From Steroidobacteraceae bacterium (GTDB taxonomy: Bacteria > Chloroflexota > Limnocylindria > QHBO01): 32,759 nt of DNA. The stretch covers positions 1 to 32,759 of the forward strand of contig JAICUY010000014.1 in NCBI GenBank assembly GCA_025935615.1, given 5' to 3'. Position numbers and translations under genes: made by a program. This document shows, in pieces, positions 7,090-14,051 of the stretch (within the stretch, counting starts at the first letter, position 1; each line of letters begins with the position of its first letter). The notes beneath the pieces were generated by a model. That model was given only the letters and a program-made list of their open reading frames with translations, searched no databases and was not told where the DNA came from.

Positions 7090-7491
7090 GTGGCGGCGGG
7101 TCTGAGCGACGACTCGCAGCCGCGATTCGCTCACCAGAGCGAGGCGGAGCTGGCGAGAATCCTCGACTACTACGGTGTCGCGTGGCGATACGAACCGGTC
7201 ACCTTCCCCATCTCCTGGAACGCAGACGGCGCGGTCGTCGAGTCGTTCGCGCCAGATTTCTACCTGCCCGAGATCGACCTGTTCATCGAGCTGACGACGC
7301 TCAAGCAGTCGCTGGTGCGCAAGAAGAATCGCAAGCTGCGCCACCTGCGTCAGCTCTATCCGGAGATTCGGGTGAAGCTCTTCTACGCGCGTGACTTCAA
7401 GGCGCTGATGCTCAAATACGGCCGCCTCTCCTTCCTGACCGATGTCGCCGCCGCGAACGGCGGCTCCAGCTCGCTGCTGGAGGCCGGCTGA
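7090..7491 (+). CDS. PD-(D/E)XK nuclease-like protein of unknown function
   Basis: The 133-residue protein has a layout typical of small restriction-endonuclease-fold proteins: an N-terminal helix with SEAELARILDYYGV, then WRYEPVTFPISW, the strand motif FAPDFYLPE and then IDLFIELTT, followed by a basic helix KQSLVRKKNRKLRHLRQLYP and KLFYARDFKAL. The Asp of PDFYLP and the Glu of IELTT would be the metal ligands; the usual catalytic Lys (ExK) is replaced by Thr, with Lys residues nearby, so activity is uncertain. The start GTG has GAGG just upstream. The stop overlaps the hpt start (TGATG), so the two are co-translated. Its role beside hpt is unknown; family assignment is from motif pattern only. 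Confidence 0.8.
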   Translation: MAAGLSDDSQPRFAHQSEAELARILDYYGVAWRYEPVTFPISWNADGAVVESFAPDFYLPEIDLFIELTTLKQSLVRKKNRKLRHLRQLYPEIRVKLFYARDFKALMLKYGRLSFLTDVAAANGGSSSLLEAG

Positions 7492-8066
7492 TGCACTCGG
7501 CACCGATGCGGACCATCCACGACGACGTCGAGGAGGTTCTCCTGTCGGCCGATGCGCTCGCCGATCGCGTCGCCCAGCTCGGCGCCCAGCTGAGCGCCGA
7601 TTACGCCGGACGGGATCCCGTGCTGGTGTCGGTGCTGAAGGGGTCGATCGTGTTCCTGGCCGACCTGATTCGCGCCATGGAGATCCCGCTGTCGGTCGAC
7701 CTGATGGAGGTCTCGTCCTACGGATCGGGCACCGAGACGAGCGGCCAGGTGCGGATCCTGAAGGACCTGTCAGCCTCGATCGAGGGCCGCGAGGTGATCG
7801 TGGTCGAGGACATCATCGACACCGGGCTGACGCTGAACTACCTGCTGCGCTACCTGTGGGAGCGCAACCCGGCTTCGATGCGCATCTGCTGCCTGCTCGA
7901 CAAGCCGGCACGCCGCCTGGCCGAGATCGAGATCGACTACACCGGCTTCACCATCCCGGACCGATTCGTCATCGGGTATGGGCTCGACTACGACGAGCGC
8001 TACCGCAACCTGCCGTACGTCGGAGTGCTGCGACCCTCGGTCTACTCCTCGCCCAGCGAGGAGTAG
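7491..8066 (+). CDS. hpt: Hypoxanthine phosphoribosyltransferase
   Basis: The 191-residue enzyme has the LKGS cis-peptide motif at residues 49-52, SSYGSGTETSG in the flexible loop, the PRPP-binding signature VIVVEDIIDTGLT near 102-114, and the purine-site region PDRFVIGYGLDYDERYRNLP near the C-terminus. It converts hypoxanthine or guanine plus PRPP into IMP or GMP in cytosolic purine salvage. Its ATG overlaps the stop of the nuclease-like gene. A short extension before MRTIHDDVE means the true start could be the ATG five codons later. In many bacteria hpt is followed by ftsH and preceded by tilS; neither is present here. Confidence 0.96.
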   Translation: MHSAPMRTIHDDVEEVLLSADALADRVAQLGAQLSADYAGRDPVLVSVLKGSIVFLADLIRAMEIPLSVDLMEVSSYGSGTETSGQVRILKDLSASIEGREVIVVEDIIDTGLTLNYLLRYLWERNPASMRICCLLDKPARRLAEIEIDYTGFTIPDRFVIGYGLDYDERYRNLPYVGVLRPSVYSSPSEE

Positions 8067-8072
8067 ACGCTC

Positions 8073-8501
8073 GTGAGCGAGCGCACGGGCGGCCGCTTCC
8101 GCTTCCTGGTCCTGCTCGGCTGCCTGCTGATGATCGTCGCCGGCTTCCTTCCGTGGTGGCACGCCGGCGGGGAGTCGGTCGATGGGGTGGCGGTGCCCGC
8201 CTCGTCGGGGATCGGGCTGGAGGGACCGGGCCTGGTGATCTACGGCGCGGCCATCGCCGCGCTGGTGTTGCTCGACATCGGCTACATGCGTGGCCGATGG
8301 GGATTCATCCTCGATGCGCCGTGGGTCTACCTGCTGCTCGGCCTGGTGGCGGGTGCGGCACTCGGCTATCGAGCTTGGGAGCTGTGGTCGGTGGGCTACC
8401 TGCCGTTGCCGCAGCGCTCCCCGGGGTTGGCGGTGGCGGCCGTCGGCGTTGCCCTGGTCCTCTACGGGGCAGGGACCGGCTTCGGGACGCGCCGCGCGTA
8501 G
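8073..8501 (+). CDS. Small four-helix membrane protein of unknown function
   Basis: The 142-residue product has four predicted helices: about residues 9-26 (FRFLVLLGCLLMIVAGFLPW), 52-70 (LVIYGAAIAALVLLDIGY), 80-100 (WVYLLLGLVAGAALGY) and 117-135 (LAVAAVGVALVLYGAG). The first loop with PWWHAGG and a Gly-rich external segment resembles small DUF-type membrane proteins common in Chloroflexota and Actinomycetota, but I cannot name a family. The start is GTG, 6 nt after the hpt stop, so it is probably the last gene of that operon. Confidence 0.8.
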   Translation: MSERTGGRFRFLVLLGCLLMIVAGFLPWWHAGGESVDGVAVPASSGIGLEGPGLVIYGAAIAALVLLDIGYMRGRWGFILDAPWVYLLLGLVAGAALGYRAWELWSVGYLPLPQRSPGLAVAAVGVALVLYGAGTGFGTRRA

Positions 8502-8590
8502 GGCCTTCCGCCTCGGCTCGACGGGATATCAGTCCCGCTCCTTCATCGGCCGCAATTGGGGGCCGAATGCCGCTGGTGGAGCAGTCCGGC

Positions 8591-9769
8591 TTATATCGGT
8601 GCGGCATCTGGCCGCACAGCGCGCCGATGTAGCAGCCCCACGTATTCCGAGGTGTCGTGCGACCAGGTCGTGGCGGCGTGGGTGTCGGGCCAGCCGGTCG
8701 AGCCAACCGCGACCAGCTTCCCGTTACCCAGGGTGACGGCATGCATGCCGCCGCCCGAGAAGCCCGGCTCGTCCGGCTCGCGCGTCCAGGTCACGCCGTC
8801 GGTCGAGGTCCACACCACCGCGGCGCCGTTGCCGCTCGAGTTCCAGCCGACCGCGACCAGCCGAGTGCGGGCGACCGTCACGTCGCTCATCTCCGCGTGC
8901 GGGGCGTACCTGCTGCGGCTGTGGAACGAGGCCTGCGACGGCGCCCGCGTCCAGGTCAGGCCGTCGTCCGAGGTCCAGGCTGCGGCCTCTTCGCCCGAAG
9001 CGGTCGTCCCCACCGCCACCCACCGCGCTCCGAAGGGCGTGACCGACAGCATGAGCGCCCCGTCGAGCGACGCCTGTACCGGCGACCGCTCCCAATGGAC
9101 GCCGTCATCCGATGCCCAGCTGGCGGCGCCGTCGTCCGAGCTGGCACGGCCGACCGCGACGAGGCGCGAAGCGGTCGCGGCGAGCGCGGCAACGCGCGAC
9201 TCGCGATGCGGGATGTCGACCGGCGTCCAGTGTGTGCCGTCGGGCGATCGCCAGATCGCCGCACCGGCCGGGCCGAACTCCGGGCCGAGGTAGCCGCCGG
9301 CGATGAAGCCGTCGTCGGTGGCGGTCACCGCAGTCATGCGTCCCTGGCCACGTGGCACCGTGGCGCGAGTCCAGCCGTCACCGTCGTCGACCCAGATCGC
9401 GGGGTCCGGACCGATGCTTCCCACCACAACGGTCCGCTGCCCAATCGCAACGGCCTCGAGCCGCGCGCCGGCCGCATCGGGGAGCGGCTCAGCGAGGGTC
9501 CACGAACGGCCGTCCGCTGACCGCCACAGCGTCCCGGTCGCCGGCGTCCGCGACCCAATCGCCAGGAAGCCGTCGTCGAGCGCGGCCACGTCGCGCAGCT
9601 CGGTGATCACCGCCGGGTGGCACGGCGCGCAGTACGCGGGGGTCGAACTGGGCTCCGCCGTGACTGCATCGGGCTGCTCGACCTCCCCACGCGGCCAGGT
9701 GTCGGCCGACGGCGGTACCGGGCCGCAGGCGGTCAGCAGCACGACCGCGATGGCCGCCAGCGGCCGCAT
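8591..9769 (-). CDS. Lipoprotein with sialidase/BNR-like beta-propeller repeats
   Basis: The 392-residue protein has a signal peptide with lipobox (AVVLLTAC), a Pro-rich linker with a CAPC pair, and then about six repeats of a 50-residue unit. Each unit contains a strand such as RLVAVGRASSDDG followed by an Asp-box-like turn: WRSADGRSWT, WRSPDGTHWTPV, WASDDGVHWERSP, WTSDDGLTWTRAP, WTSTDGVTWTREP. Asp-box (S-x-D-x-G-x-x-W) repeats form beta-propellers of sialidase/sortilin type. No catalytic residues can be identified, so a binding or structural role outside the cell membrane is more likely than glycosidase activity. A 7-bp inverted repeat (8599-8617) lies at the 3' end. The 89-nt gap to the convergent gene shows only a weak hairpin. 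Confidence 0.88.
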   Translation of the reverse strand: MRPLAAIAVVLLTACGPVPPSADTWPRGEVEQPDAVTAEPSSTPAYCAPCHPAVITELRDVAALDDGFLAIGSRTPATGTLWRSADGRSWTLAEPLPDAAGARLEAVAIGQRTVVVGSIGPDPAIWVDDGDGWTRATVPRGQGRMTAVTATDDGFIAGGYLGPEFGPAGAAIWRSPDGTHWTPVDIPHRESRVAALAATASRLVAVGRASSDDGAASWASDDGVHWERSPVQASLDGALMLSVTPFGARWVAVGTTASGEEAAAWTSDDGLTWTRAPSQASFHSRSRYAPHAEMSDVTVARTRLVAVGWNSSGNGAAVVWTSTDGVTWTREPDEPGFSGGGMHAVTLGNGKLVAVGSTGWPDTHAATTWSHDTSEYVGLLHRRAVRPDAAPI

Positions 9770-9774
9770 CGGTC

Positions 9775-9912
9775 TTAGGCGGGCGGCAGGACGAGCGGGC
9801 TGAGGAACAACCAGGCCAGCACCACCACGATGATCAGGACCACCAGGATCAGCATCGGACGCAGGTCGGGGCGGTAGTCGCGCGGCTGGCGGGGAGGCGG
9901 CTGCGACCGCAT
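9775..9912 (-). CDS. Small single-helix membrane protein (45 residues)
   Basis: A short reading frame, ATG at 9912 to TAA at 9775, encodes a Pro/Arg-rich N-terminus (MRSQPPPRQPRDYRPDLRP) and one strongly hydrophobic helix (MLILVVLIIVVVLAWLFLSP). It sits between livF and the propeller lipoprotein gene, 5 nt from the latter. Both starts share the sequence AGACCGATGCGG, suggesting one is a copy of the other or a common initiation context. The helix and tight packing support a real gene; function is unknown. Confidence 0.6.
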   Translation of the reverse strand: MRSQPPPRQPRDYRPDLRPMLILVVLIIVVVLAWLFLSPLVLPPA

Positions 9913-9933
9913 CGGTCTATGGAGGCCCCGCGA

Positions 9934-10752
9934 TCAGATCTCGCCGAGGTACGCCTGGCGGACCTGCTCATTGGCGGCGAGATTGGCGGCGGTGTCGGCC
10001 AGGATGATGTTGCCGGTCTGCAGGACGTAGCCCCGGTTGGCGACCTTGAGCGCCTGCAGCGCGTTCTGCTCGACCAGCAGGATGGTGGTGCCCTGCTGGT
10101 TGATCTCGGCGATGATCGAGAAGATCTGCTGCACCAGGATCGGCGCCAGGCCGAGCGACGGCTCGTCGAGCAGCAGCACGCGCGGCCGCGACATCAGCGC
10201 GCGCCCGATGGCCAGCATCTGCTGCTCGCCACCGGACAGGGTGCCGCCCTTCTGGTGCTGGCGCTCCTTGAGCCGCGGGAAGAGCTCCATCACCCGGCCC
10301 AGGTCCTCGCGGATCTCGCTGCTGTTGCGGGTGAAGCCGCCCATCTGCAGGTTCTCGAGCACCGTCAGGCGCGAGAAGATGCGCCGCCCCTCGGGCGCAT
10401 GACCGATCCCGCGCGCCACCAGCTCGTGCGCGCTGACGGTCGAGATGTCGTCGCCATCGAAGACGACGCTGCCCACACGCGCGCGGAGCAGGCCGCTGAT
10501 CGTCTTCAGCGTCGTCGTCTTGCCGGCGCCATTGGAGCCGATGAGGGTGACGATCTCCTGACGGCCAACCGTCAGGCTGATTCCCTTCAGCGCGTGAATG
10601 TGGCCGTAGTAGGTATGGACGTTCTCGAGCCGGAGCAGCGCTTGGCCGCCAGCATCGCCGGCCTGCGTCGGGGTGGCCTGCGCCGTGGTGCCGGTGGCAG
10701 CCGTATCGGTCGTCTGGGTCGCGTCGGTCGTCTGCGTCGCGTCAGTCGTCAC
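9934..10752 (-). CDS. livF: Branched-chain amino acid type ABC transporter ATPase LivF
   Basis: The 272-residue ATPase has Walker A GSNGAGKTT near residue 68, the Q-loop region, the signature TLSGGEQQMLAIGRAL near 170-185, Walker B RVLLLDEPSLGLAP, and the H-loop replaced by LVEQNALQAL, as is normal in LivF. It powers import of branched-chain amino acids or related compounds with LivG, LivH and LivM. The start is GTG at 10752, giving a GTGA overlap with livG. The first 30 or so residues are unusual: a Thr/Asp/Ala/Gln repeat from an 18-bp direct repeat (10709-10752), absent from typical LivF. It ends normally (QVRQAYLGEI). Confidence 0.95.
   Translation of the reverse strand: MTTDATQTTDATQTTDTAATGTTAQATPTQAGDAGGQALLRLENVHTYYGHIHALKGISLTVGRQEIVTLIGSNGAGKTTTLKTISGLLRARVGSVVFDGDDISTVSAHELVARGIGHAPEGRRIFSRLTVLENLQMGGFTRNSSEIREDLGRVMELFPRLKERQHQKGGTLSGGEQQMLAIGRALMSRPRVLLLDEPSLGLAPILVQQIFSIIAEINQQGTTILLVEQNALQALKVANRGYVLQTGNIILADTAANLAANEQVRQAYLGEI
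10709..10752 (-). repeat. 18-bp direct repeat at the livF start
   Basis: Two adjacent 18-bp copies (10709-10726, 10727-10744) and a partial third encode the TTDATQ-TTDATQ leader of LivF. The copies differ by two bases. In-frame unit length keeps the reading frame. Confidence 0.75.
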
Positions 10753-11858
10753 TCGGGGGCTCCCAGGTACGCCTCGATGACCTTCGGATTGCGCCGGATC
10801 TCCTCCGGCGTGCCCTCGGCAATCTGCTCGCCGTGGTCCAGCACGGTGATCCGGTCGCTGATGCCCATGACCACGTGCATGTCGTGCTCGATGAGGAGGA
10901 TGCCGACGCCAAGCTCGCGGCGGAGCCGCCCGATCAGGGCGGTCATCTCGGCCGTCTCGTTGGGATTCATGCCGGCCGTCGGCTCGTCGAGCAGCAACAG
11001 CTTCGGATCGTTGGCCAGCGCGCGGGCAAGCTCCAGACGGCGCTGGTCGCCGTACGGCAGGTTGCGGGCGAGCTCGTCCTCGCGTCCGGGCAGCCCGACC
11101 ATCCGCATCAGCTCGCCGGCGCGGACCCGCGACGCCTCCTCCTCGCGCTCCTGACGGCGCGACGAGATCAGGGCATCGACCGGCGTCGACTCGAGCTTGA
11201 GGTGCATGCCGACCTGCACGTTCTCGAGCGCGGTCATGTTCTGGAACAGCCGGATGTTCTGGAAGGTGCGGCCGATGCCGGCGCGCACCATGTGGTGCGG
11301 CTGGGCGCTCTTGAATATCCCCAGCCGGCCGATGGCACGGCGGTACCACGGCGGCCGGATGATGGCGAGCAGCAGCGAGATGATCAGGACGCCGAGGCCG
11401 ACCAGGATGCCGATCTCGAACCACACCGCGCCGCCGCTCACCGCCTCGGCGGCCGTCTGGGGCCGGCCCTGGGGCGCGGTGGGCGTGCCGGTCGCCAGGT
11501 TCAGCAGCCAGCCGATGAGCACGATCAGCAGCGCAGGCCCAACCCAGATGATGGGTTCCAGCCAAGCGCGCAACGGCGGGCCGATCAGCGGCGTGCCATC
11601 CACCCGAATCGTTCCGCGCGTCGGCTCGAAGATGCCGGCCACGATGTTGAAGAAGGTGGTCTTGCCGGCGCCGTTAGGGCCGATCAGGCTGACGATGCCG
11701 CCGGCCGGGATCTGCAGGTCGACGTTGCGCAGCGCTGCCAGGCCGCCGAACTGCTTGCTGATCCCCACGGCCGCGAGGACAAGGTCGTCGCGGCGCTCGG
11801 CCGTCGTCGCGCCGCCAGTCAATCGCTGGGCGGCCGGCTGGGTGCTCTGAGCCGTCAC
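10749..11858 (-). CDS. livG: LivG-type ABC ATPase with a two-helix membrane insertion
   Basis: The 369-residue protein is far longer than usual LivG (about 255). Walker A GPNGAGKTT is at 60-68, Q-loop GIGRTFQNIRLFQNM at 194-208, signature LPYGDQRRLELARAL at 267-281, Walker B LLLLDEPTAGMNP at 287-299, and the switch His in LLIEHDM at 325. About 90 extra residues (roughly 96-186) lie between the first sheet and the Q-loop. They hold two strong hydrophobic segments, about 103-123 and 146-167, joined by a polar Thr/Pro/Gln linker. The catalytic core is otherwise complete. A GTG start overlaps livM (GTGA), and the stop overlaps livF. The Leu-Pro-Tyr-Gly signature replaces Leu-Ser-x-Gly/Leu-Ser-Tyr-Gly. 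Function as import ATPase is likely; membrane anchoring by the insertion is inference. Confidence 0.93.
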   Translation of the reverse strand: MTAQSTQPAAQRLTGGATTAERRDDLVLAAVGISKQFGGLAALRNVDLQIPAGGIVSLIGPNGAGKTTFFNIVAGIFEPTRGTIRVDGTPLIGPPLRAWLEPIIWVGPALLIVLIGWLLNLATGTPTAPQGRPQTAAEAVSGGAVWFEIGILVGLGVLIISLLLAIIRPPWYRRAIGRLGIFKSAQPHHMVRAGIGRTFQNIRLFQNMTALENVQVGMHLKLESTPVDALISSRRQEREEEASRVRAGELMRMVGLPGREDELARNLPYGDQRRLELARALANDPKLLLLDEPTAGMNPNETAEMTALIGRLRRELGVGILLIEHDMHVVMGISDRITVLDHGEQIAEGTPEEIRRNPKVIEAYLGAPE

Positions 11859-13033
11859 TGGAGCGCTCCGCCCGCTTCCTGCGCCGGCGTTGCGGCTGCG
11901 TCGTCACCGGGTGCTGCCGTATGCAGCTCTCGGCGTCGCCGCTTCGAGGGAAAGAGGCCTTCCGGGCGGAGCAGCATCATGGACACGAGCGCGAGACCAT
12001 AGAGCAGGAACTGGTACTGAACGAAGTCAATATCGCTCAGGATCGGCACGGGGACGGCGTCGAAGAACTGGTTGAGTCCTTTCAACAGCACGCTCTGGAT
12101 CATGTACAGGATGAAGGCGCCCAGCGCCACGCCCCAGATGTTGCCCATGCCGCCCAGGACGACCATGGCCAGCACCGTGAACGACACCGTGAACAGGAAT
12201 TGGTCGGGGCCGGTGAAGGTGAGCTTGGCCGACGAGAAGACTCCGGCTAGCCCGGCGGTCGACGCACCCAGGGCGAAGGCCAGCAGCTTGGTGGTGACGG
12301 TGTTGATGCCGTTGCTGGCGGCAGCCAGCTCGTCCTCGCGAATCGCCATCCAGGAGCGGCCCAGCCGCGATTCCTGCAAACGGTAGATCAGGATCATGGC
12401 CAGCGTGACCAGCAGCAGCATGACGATGTAGAAGGGCAGGATCTCGATCGTCGAGAAGCGATACCCCAAGAGGTCGGGCGGATAGAGGCTGCTGATGCCG
12501 TTCGTGCCGCGCGTGTAGGTGTCCGAGTTCTTGAACACAATCGGCACGATCTCGCCGAAGCCCAGCGTGACGATGGCCAGGTAGTCACCGCGCAGCCGCA
12601 GGGTAGGTGCGCCGAGGAGCACGCCGAAGATGGCGGCCATGAGGGCTCCGATCAGGAGCATCGGCCAGAAGGGGATGTGCAGGCCCGAGAAGGGTGATGC
12701 GCCGAAGGCGTAGGTGTATGAGCCGATCGCGAAGAAGGCCGCGTAGCCGAGGTCGAGCAGGCCCGCCAGGCCGACCACGATGTTGAGGCCGAGCGCGAGC
12801 AGGATGTAGACGCCAGCCAGGGTGAAATTGTTCATCCAGGCGGCGCCCGCCTGGAACGTGCTGAATGGCGGCAGCATCACGACCAGCGGCAGCGCCAGGC
12901 CGACCAGCGCCATCCCGACGATGACCGAGATAGACCGATGCGCCTCGAAAAATCCGCGCACCGGCGCCAGTCCCCCGGGCATCCGGTCCCCGGAGCTGAG
13001 GTCCCGCCGCTCGGCGTCATCCTGGATGGTCAT
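11855..13033 (-). CDS. livM: Branched-chain amino acid type ABC permease LivM
   Basis: The 392-residue membrane protein has the LivM sequence pattern: LGLNIVVGLAGLLDLGYAAFFAIGSYTY near residue 80-110, TLRLRGDYLAIVTLGFGEIV near 145, and the EAA-like loop region SRLGRSWMAIREDELAAASNGI near 225, with about ten hydrophobic segments. It pairs with LivH to form the membrane channel. The start ATG overlaps the livH stop (ATGA), and the stop overlaps livG's start (GTGA). The C-terminal tail (RRRRELHTAAPGDD...) is polar and Ala-rich and longer than usual. The substrate cannot be told from the sequence; branched-chain amino acids, short amides and other amino acids are all imported by this family. Confidence 0.95.
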   Translation of the reverse strand: MTIQDDAERRDLSSGDRMPGGLAPVRGFFEAHRSISVIVGMALVGLALPLVVMLPPFSTFQAGAAWMNNFTLAGVYILLALGLNIVVGLAGLLDLGYAAFFAIGSYTYAFGASPFSGLHIPFWPMLLIGALMAAIFGVLLGAPTLRLRGDYLAIVTLGFGEIVPIVFKNSDTYTRGTNGISSLYPPDLLGYRFSTIEILPFYIVMLLLVTLAMILIYRLQESRLGRSWMAIREDELAAASNGINTVTTKLLAFALGASTAGLAGVFSSAKLTFTGPDQFLFTVSFTVLAMVVLGGMGNIWGVALGAFILYMIQSVLLKGLNQFFDAVPVPILSDIDFVQYQFLLYGLALVSMMLLRPEGLFPSKRRRRELHTAAPGDDAAATPAQEAGGALQ

Positions 13034-13956
13034 GCCCGCTCCGTGAGGGGCTGTCCGAGCAGGCCGGACGGCCGGAAGACGAGGACGAGGATCAGCACCG
13101 CGAAGACGAGTGCTTCGGACCAGCGGAAGAGGCCGAACTGGCCGGAATAGACCTCAACGAATCCGATGAAAAAGCCACCCAGCGCGGCACCGGTGGTGTT
13201 CCCGATGCCGCCCAGGACCGCCGCGGTGAACGCCTTCAAGCCGGCGCTGAAGCCGATGGTGAAGCCGATCTGGCCGAAATGGAGGCCGTAGACCACGCCA
13301 CCCGCGCCGGCCAGCGCCGATCCGATGAAGAAGGTGATGGCGATGGTGCGGTTGATGTTGACGCCCATCAGCTGTGCCGCCTCGCGGTCCTGCGCCGTGG
13401 AGCGCATGGCGCGTCCGAGGCGGGTGCGACCGACGAACGCCTGCAGCGCGAAGATTAGTCCGAGGGCCAGCAGGAAGATGAAGACGCCGCGGAACGAGAT
13501 GGAGGCACCCAGCAGGTCGAAGCGGGCGTCGTTGCCAAAGATCTGCGGCGTGCGGCGCGGCGACGAACCGAAGACGACCTGGATGATGTTCTGAAGGATG
13601 AACGAGACGCCGATGGCGGTCAGTAGTGGCGCCAGGCGCGGCGCATTCCGCAGCGGCCGGTAGGCGAAGCGCTCGATCACCACGCCGACGATGCCCATGA
13701 ACACCATCACCACGGTGAAGATGAGGAGCAGGATCCCGGCAAGCAGCACGGGATTGTCGACCGATCCGTGCAGCGCGAGTGGGACCGTCAGCAGCCAGAA
13801 GGCGGTGAAGGCGCCGACCATGAAGACATCGCCATGGGCGAAGTTGATGAGCTCGATGATGCCGTACACCATCGTGTAGCCAAGCGCGATCAGCGCGTAG
13901 ATCGAACCGAGTGTCAGCGCGTTGAAGAACTGCTGGACCAGGACCGAGAGTTCCAC
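13030..13956 (-). CDS. livH: Branched-chain amino acid type ABC permease LivH
   Basis: The 308-residue protein starts GTG with VELSVLVQQFFNALTLGSIY, then ALGYTMVYGIIELINFAHGD, the classical LivH N-terminal motif, and has about eight hydrophobic segments. GRTRLGRAMRSTAQDREAAQLMGVN near residue 175-199 is the coupling-helix region that docks the ATPases, and AAVLGGIGNTTGAALGGFFIG near 240 is conserved. GGAG lies about nine nt before the start. It is the first transporter gene after the binding-protein gene and is separated from it by a 95-nt gap containing a perfect hairpin. The stop overlaps livM. Confidence 0.95.
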   Translation of the reverse strand: MELSVLVQQFFNALTLGSIYALIALGYTMVYGIIELINFAHGDVFMVGAFTAFWLLTVPLALHGSVDNPVLLAGILLLIFTVVMVFMGIVGVVIERFAYRPLRNAPRLAPLLTAIGVSFILQNIIQVVFGSSPRRTPQIFGNDARFDLLGASISFRGVFIFLLALGLIFALQAFVGRTRLGRAMRSTAQDREAAQLMGVNINRTIAITFFIGSALAGAGGVVYGLHFGQIGFTIGFSAGLKAFTAAVLGGIGNTTGAALGGFFIGFVEVYSGQFGLFRWSEALVFAVLILVLVFRPSGLLGQPLTERA

Positions 13957-13998
13957 TCGACGGTCTCCGTGAACGCGGTTACGGACGCTGGATGAAGG

Positions 13999-14030
13999 AG
14001 AGGGGTCGGAACGTGCGTTCCGACCCCTCT
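13999..14030 (-). terminator. Perfect 15-bp hairpin between livJ and livH
   Basis: Arms 13999-14013 and 14016-14030 are exact inverse complements around a 2-nt centre. On the minus strand the sequence after the hairpin is CTCCTTCATCC, with no real U-tract, so it is more likely an mRNA-stabilising or attenuating hairpin than a full terminator. It would raise binding-protein mRNA relative to transporter mRNA. Confidence 0.75.
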
Positions 14031-14051
14031 ACACAGGGCTTGGTTGAAAGC

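Noticed and set aside
8599-8617. 7-bp inverted repeat GTGCGGC-N5-GCCGCAC as terminator
   Set aside because: It lies inside the end of the lipoprotein coding sequence and has no T-tract.
10753-11565. Possible fusion of livF with an upstream 270-codon extension
   Set aside because: The extension is an out-of-frame reading of livG; the GTGA overlap marks the true livF start.
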